DNA of 18,016 bases, from NCBI GenBank assembly GCA_025354615.1, contig JANXMO010000348.1, forward strand, positions 1 to 18,016. Direction: 5' to 3'. The translations under genes were made by a program, and so were the position numbers. The notes under the pieces are model-generated. The model was not told the origin of the DNA, did no database searches, and saw nothing but the letters and a program-made list of their open reading frames with translations. This document shows positions 15,103 to 18,016 of this stretch, piece after piece. How positions within the stretch are numbered: the first letter of the stretch is position 1; the number at the start of each line of letters is the position of its first letter. Origin of the DNA: Burkholderiales bacterium (GTDB lineage: Bacteria; Pseudomonadota; Gammaproteobacteria; Burkholderiales; Burkholderiaceae_C).

Positions 15103-15660
15103 ATGAAACCGCGTCCCGACCACCCCCGCCACCTGGATGTTGCCGGCTTTGCCAAGGGCGGCGTGCGCTTGCAGGGAGACATTCCACTGGATGCATTGCC
15201 TCGTCTGCAGGACTTGCTCCACGCCGACGCTCGGCTCGGCGCCACAAGCTTGCCGCTGCACTGGCAGGCCGATGGGCAGGCCCGTGAGCAACGAGGTGCT
15301 GCGCCGCAAACCTGGCTGCATTTGCAGGCCGACACCGTGTTATCGCTGGTCTGCCAGCGATGCTTGAACGCAGTTGTCACGCCGGTGCACGTCAAGCGAA
15401 GCTTTCGTTTTGTCCCCGACGAAGAGACGGCTGAAGCGCTTGATGCGGAAATTGACGATGACGTACTCGCGTTGCCGCGCAGCCTCGACTTGCAACAGCT
15501 GGTGGAAGATGAGCTGTTACTGGCGCTGCCTCTCGTGCCTCGCCATGACACCTGCCCGCAGCCGCTTGCGCCGGCCACTGTCGACGAGCTGTTCGAGGAG
15601 AAACCGGTCAACCCGTTTGCAGCTCTGGCGGCGTTGAAGCAGGGTGATCACCGCCATTGA
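15103..15660 (+). CDS. yceD: DUF177/YceD family protein, 23S rRNA accumulation factor
   Basis: The 185-residue product matches the YceD/DUF177 family, which is nearly always encoded just before rpmF and is linked to 23S rRNA accumulation or processing in bacteria and plastids. The conserved CQRC pair (84-87) follows a beta-rich N-terminal part, then an acidic segment (DEETAEALDAEIDDD) leads to the signature LVEDELLLALPLVPRH (133-148) and a further cysteine at 151. The ATG at 15103 was chosen because MKPRPDHPRHLDVAGFAKGG fits betaproteobacterial YceD N termini; the frame is open upstream to 15016 but overlaps maf. No ribosome-binding site is seen. The next gene, rpmF, begins 214 nt after its stop and has its own promoter. 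Confidence 0.92.
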   Translation: MKPRPDHPRHLDVAGFAKGGVRLQGDIPLDALPRLQDLLHADARLGATSLPLHWQADGQAREQRGAAPQTWLHLQADTVLSLVCQRCLNAVVTPVHVKRSFRFVPDEETAEALDAEIDDDVLALPRSLDLQQLVEDELLLALPLVPRHDTCPQPLAPATVDELFEEKPVNPFAALAALKQGDHRH

Positions 15661-15684
15661 GTGGCTTGGCAGCGATGTTAGAAT
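15657..15684 (+). promoter_or_regulatory. sigma-70 promoter for the rpmF-plsX-fabH operon
   Basis: TTGAGT at 15657-15662 and TAGAAT at 15679-15684 are separated by 16 bp and match the -35 and -10 consensus well; TTAGAAT is a common -10 context in Burkholderiales. The -35 overlaps the yceD stop codon. Transcription would begin near 15691, giving rpmF a leader of about 180 nt that contains the perfect hairpin at 15797-15827. Confidence 0.6.
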
Positions 15685-15796
15685 CGAAAGCTTTGGGTCG
15701 TTGACTTGAGGCAAAGTTTGGTATGCACGGCACAGTTTTGCCAATCACGCTTTTTGCCCTACTTCTTGCACTTCCCGCACGCTCATACGCCGTCTT

Positions 15797-15827
15797 GATT
15801 GCCGCCAATGCCATATTGGCGGCAATC
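15797..15827 (+). repeat. perfect 13-bp inverted repeat in the rpmF leader
   Basis: GATTGCCGCCAAT (15797-15809) and its exact complement ATTGGCGGCAATC (15815-15827) flank a 5-nt GCCAT. No T run follows (the next bases are CCCC), so it is not a standard terminator. It lies 47 nt before the rpmF ATG and downstream of the proposed promoter. It could be an RNA hairpin for processing, stability or regulation, or a DNA operator. The structure is certain; the function is not. Confidence 0.85.
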
Positions 15828-15874
15828 CCCAAGCAACTTTATGCACCAGCGAAGCATTCGCCACAGGAGAAACC

Positions 15875-16057
15875 ATGGCCGTTCAGCAAAACAAGAAGTC
15901 GCCGTCAAAACGCGGCATGCACCGCGCGCACTATGCGCTGCCATTGCCCGGCACCGCAATTGAAGCCACCACAGGCGAAAACCACCTTCGCCATCACATC
16001 AGCCCGACCGGTTTTTACCGCGGCCGCAAAGTGCTGAAAACAAAATCCGACGTCTGA
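15875..16057 (+). CDS. rpmF: 50S ribosomal protein L32
   Basis: The 60-residue product starts [19 protein letters not shown] and contains [17 protein letters not shown], the standard features of bacterial L32. It has no cysteines, so it is the zinc-independent form common in Burkholderiales. A strong AGGAG (15865-15869) lies 5 nt before the ATG, the best ribosome-binding site in the window. It sits between yceD and plsX, the usual order that links ribosome synthesis to lipid synthesis. Its long leader, with a perfect inverted repeat, suggests extra regulation. Just 41 nt separate its stop from the chosen plsX start, with no terminator seen, so plsX and fabH are probably read from the same transcript. 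Confidence 0.98.
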   Translation: MAVQQNKKSPSKRGMHRAHYALPLPGTAIEATTGENHLRHHISPTGFYRGRKVLKTKSDV

Positions 16058-16098
16058 GCCTTTGAATCTTTGATTTATTGCGCCCTTCAAGCCGATTG

Positions 16099-17220
16099 AT
16101 GCCTGACTTTGCTGAATTGCCGCAATACCGGTCCGACATCTGTATTGCCGTCGACTGCATGGGCGGAGATCATGGGCCAGCGGTCACCTTGCCAGCGTGC
16201 GCAGCTTTTCTGGCGCACCATCCGCACGCTTCGTTGATTCTTGTAGGCAAGGCTGAGGCGCTGGTTGCCGCGCAAGGCTGGCCACGCGCCCGTATCGTTG
16301 CCGCAACGGAAGTCATTGAAATGGATGACACCGTGGAATCGGCGCTGCGGCGCAAGAAGGATTCATCCATGCGGGTGGCCATCACGCAAGTCAAGGTGGA
16401 TGCCAATGGCCATTCAGAGGCCCAGGCTTGTGTATCAGCGGGCAATACGGGTGCGCTGATGGCGTTATCGCGTTATGTGCTCAAAACGCTGGATGGCATC
16501 GACCGGCCAGCCTTGGCCAGTGTCATGCCCAATCAACGCGATGGTTTTACAACCGTGCTTGATTTGGGCGCGAACGTTGACTGTACGGCCGAGCATTTGT
16601 TGCAATTTGCCGTGATGGGCAGTGCGCTCGTGGCCGCCGTTGAAGACAAAACAGATCCCACGGTTGGACTGCTCAATATTGGCGAGGAAGCAATCAAAGG
16701 CAGTGAGTCGATCAAAAAAGCTGGCGAACTGCTGCGCCAGGCGGCGGCCGGTGGCCATTTGAATTTTTTTGGCAATGTCGAGGGAAACGATATTTTCAAA
16801 GGCACGACCGACTTGATCGTGTGCGATGGATTTGTTGGGAATGTTGCTTTGAAGACGGCGGAAGGCCTGGCATCCATGCTGGTGAACTTCATGCGGCAAG
16901 AGTTCACTCGCAGTTGGTGGAGCAAAGCAGTGGCAGTGGTGGCCGCGCCCGTGTTGAATCGGCTGGCGCAGCGCATGGACCCTCGCCGGCTCAGTGGCGC
17001 GGCGTTGTTGGGCTTGCGCGGCCTGGTGTTCAAAAGCCACGGTTCCGCCGATGCGTTTGCTTTTGAGCAGGCTTTGAAACGCGCTTATGATGCAGCCCGC
17101 CATGGTTTGCTCGAACAGGTGCACGATCGCATCCTTGAAACGCTTCGCAGCATGCCCACCGCTAACGCCACGGAAAGCACGCTGAAATCAAGTGCGACCC
17201 AACGGGTTTTGATTGCATGA
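16099..17220 (+). CDS. plsX: phosphate acyltransferase PlsX
   Basis: This 373-residue enzyme makes acyl-phosphate from acyl-ACP and phosphate, feeding PlsY for the first step of phospholipid synthesis. Family marks are [12 protein letters not shown] (16-27), the basic RRKKDSSM segment, [17 protein letters not shown] and [20 protein letters not shown], plus [11 protein letters not shown] and [15 protein letters not shown]. The ATG at 16099 was chosen over an in-frame TTG at 16078; neither has a clear ribosome-binding site, so translation may rely on the operon context. About 12 residues precede the usual PlsX N terminus. The C-terminal tail after about residue 345 is not conserved and looks disordered. 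Its TGA overlaps the fabH ATG by 4 nt. Confidence 0.97.
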   Translation: MPDFAELPQYRSDICIAVDCMGGDHGPAVTLPACAAFLAHHPHASLILVGKAEALVAAQGWPRARIVAATEVIEMDDTVESALRRKKDSSMRVAITQVKVDANGHSEAQACVSAGNTGALMALSRYVLKTLDGIDRPALASVMPNQRDGFTTVLDLGANVDCTAEHLLQFAVMGSALVAAVEDKTDPTVGLLNIGEEAIKGSESIKKAGELLRQAAAGGHLNFFGNVEGNDIFKGTTDLIVCDGFVGNVALKTAEGLASMLVNFMRQEFTRSWWSKAVAVVAAPVLNRLAQRMDPRRLSGAALLGLRGLVFKSHGSADAFAFEQALKRAYDAARHGLLEQVHDRILETLRSMPTANATESTLKSSATQRVLIA

Positions 17221-18016
17221 ACGCCAATTTGCCACGTTACTCACGCATTACCGGCACGGGCAGTTATTTGCCGCCCCGGCGCTTGAGCAATCAGGCGTTG
17301 GCGGAGCGGCTGGCGGTTGATGGCATTGAAACGTCTGACGCGTGGATTGTTGAACGCACCGGCATTCAAGCGCGCCATTTCGTTGACCCCGGGGTCGTGT
17401 GCAGCGACTTGGCCGTGGAGGCTGCACGAGCCGCTTTGGCCGCCGCGGGGCGTGAAGCCGGTGACATCGACCTGATCATCGTTGCAACCTCCACGCCCGA
17501 CATCGTATTTCCTTCAGTAGCCTGCATCGTCCAGCGCAAATTAGGCATCTTCGGCTGCCCTTCGTTTGATGTTCAGGCCGTGTGCTCCGGTTTTGTCTAC
17601 GCTTTGGCCGTGGCGGATTCAATGGTCCGTACCGGCTCTGCCACGCGGGCGCTGGTGATCGGCTCTGAAGTGTTTTCAAGCATTCTTGATTTCAAAGACC
17701 GCAGCACCTGTGTCTTGTTTGGCGACGGCTCTGGAGCTGTAGTGTTAGAGGCCAGTGAGACGCCTGGATTGCTGGCGACCGAATTGCATGCGGATGGCCG
17801 GTACACCAACATTCTGTGTGTGCCGGGCACCGTGTCCGGTGGGAAAGTAACGGGTGACCCGCTGTTGAAGATGGACGGCCAGGCGGTCTTCAAGCTCGCT
17901 GTGAGCGTTCTTGACGAAGTGGCGCGTTCGGTGTTGGCCAAAGCCGGCCGCGTTGAAGCTGACATCGATTGGTTGATTCCCCATCAGGCCAACATTCGCA
18001 TCATGCAAAGCACGGC
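17217..18016 (+). CDS. fabH: 3-oxoacyl-ACP synthase III (KAS III), partial at right edge
   Basis: The first 266 codons are present and the gene runs off the window. FabH condenses acetyl-CoA with malonyl-ACP to start type II fatty acid synthesis. Visible marks are the [16 protein letters not shown] terminus, [12 protein letters not shown] (43-54), [12 protein letters not shown] (89-100), the active-site Cys123 in [11 protein letters not shown] (120-130), [14 protein letters not shown] (167-180) and [12 protein letters not shown] (252-263) with catalytic His256. The catalytic asparagine of the GNTSAAS motif would lie beyond the edge. The ATG at 17217 overlaps the plsX stop by 4 nt (ATGA), so translation is probably coupled. 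The frame is open throughout. The next genes in this arrangement are usually fabD and fabG. Confidence 0.96.
   Translation, partial: MNANLPRYSRITGTGSYLPPRRLSNQALAERLAVDGIETSDAWIVERTGIQARHFVDPGVVCSDLAVEAARAALAAAGREAGDIDLIIVATSTPDIVFPSVACIVQRKLGIFGCPSFDVQAVCSGFVYALAVADSMVRTGSATRALVIGSEVFSSILDFKDRSTCVLFGDGSGAVVLEASETPGLLATELHADGRYTNILCVPGTVSGGKVTGDPLLKMDGQAVFKLAVSVLDEVARSVLAKAGRVEADIDWLIPHQANIRIMQST

Noticed and set aside
15723..16037. A 104-codon open frame starting [18 protein letters not shown] that looks like a signal peptide and overlaps rpmF.
   Set aside because: It lacks a ribosome-binding site, most of it lies over rpmF in another frame, and the hydrophobic start comes from the leader region containing the perfect palindrome. 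A short leader peptide cannot be fully excluded, but there is no positive evidence.
1..18016. CRISPR array, tRNA, rRNA, prophage or insertion sequence.
   Set aside because: No regularly spaced repeats, tRNA cloverleaf, rRNA-like stretch, transposase, integrase or phage structural gene was recognised by reading the sequence; a profile search was not possible.

Overview
The window looks like chromosomal DNA of a betaproteobacterium of the order Burkholderiales, probably Comamonadaceae or a close relative. The reasons are the GC-rich coding bias, the conserved maf / yceD-rpmF-plsX-fabH block, a cysteine-free ribosomal protein L32 of the type found in this order, and an RhlE-type helicase with a disordered tail. 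This placement is inferred from gene content and protein style; no database search was possible.

Positions 1-11880 are one long surface-polysaccharide locus, all on the minus strand and therefore read from right to left. The first part makes dTDP-L-rhamnose: rmlB, rmlD, rmlA and rmlC. Three accessory genes are inserted between these: a short Uma2/DUF820-type nuclease-fold gene between rmlD and rmlA, and a vapBC toxin-antitoxin pair between rmlA and rmlC. After a 207-bp gap comes a second unit: a UDP-glucose 6-dehydrogenase (ugd), a WlbA-like sugar-nucleotide 3-dehydrogenase, a left-handed beta-helix acetyltransferase, a SAM methyltransferase, a DegT-type PLP aminotransferase, a GT11-like glycosyltransferase and a Wzx-type flippase. 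The gene ends touch or overlap through most of this unit, which suggests an operon. Together these enzymes could make a UDP-linked 3-acetamido uronic acid or related amino sugar, perhaps methylated, add it with rhamnose to a lipid-linked repeat unit, and flip that unit across the inner membrane for O-antigen or capsule assembly. Base composition drops from the acetyltransferase to the methyltransferase and stays lower to the left edge, so the terminal part of the locus may have a different origin from the core part.

Positions 11881-12097 are a divergent intergenic region. To its right is rhlE (plus strand), which ends in a perfect 7-bp hairpin and converges on a minus-strand pair, maf followed by an RsmI-like methyltransferase gene.

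Positions 15103-18016 (plus strand) hold the conserved yceD (DUF177), rpmF, plsX and fabH block linking ribosome assembly with phospholipid and fatty acid synthesis; fabH runs off the right edge. The 214-bp yceD-rpmF spacer has a convincing promoter and a perfect 13-bp inverted repeat with a 5-nt loop, one of the more striking non-coding signals in the window.

I found no rRNA, tRNA, CRISPR array, insertion sequence or prophage gene. The window is mostly recognisable. The points most worth a second look are the accessory genes embedded in the rhamnose operon, the unusual amino-sugar/methyltransferase gene set, and the rpmF leader hairpin.
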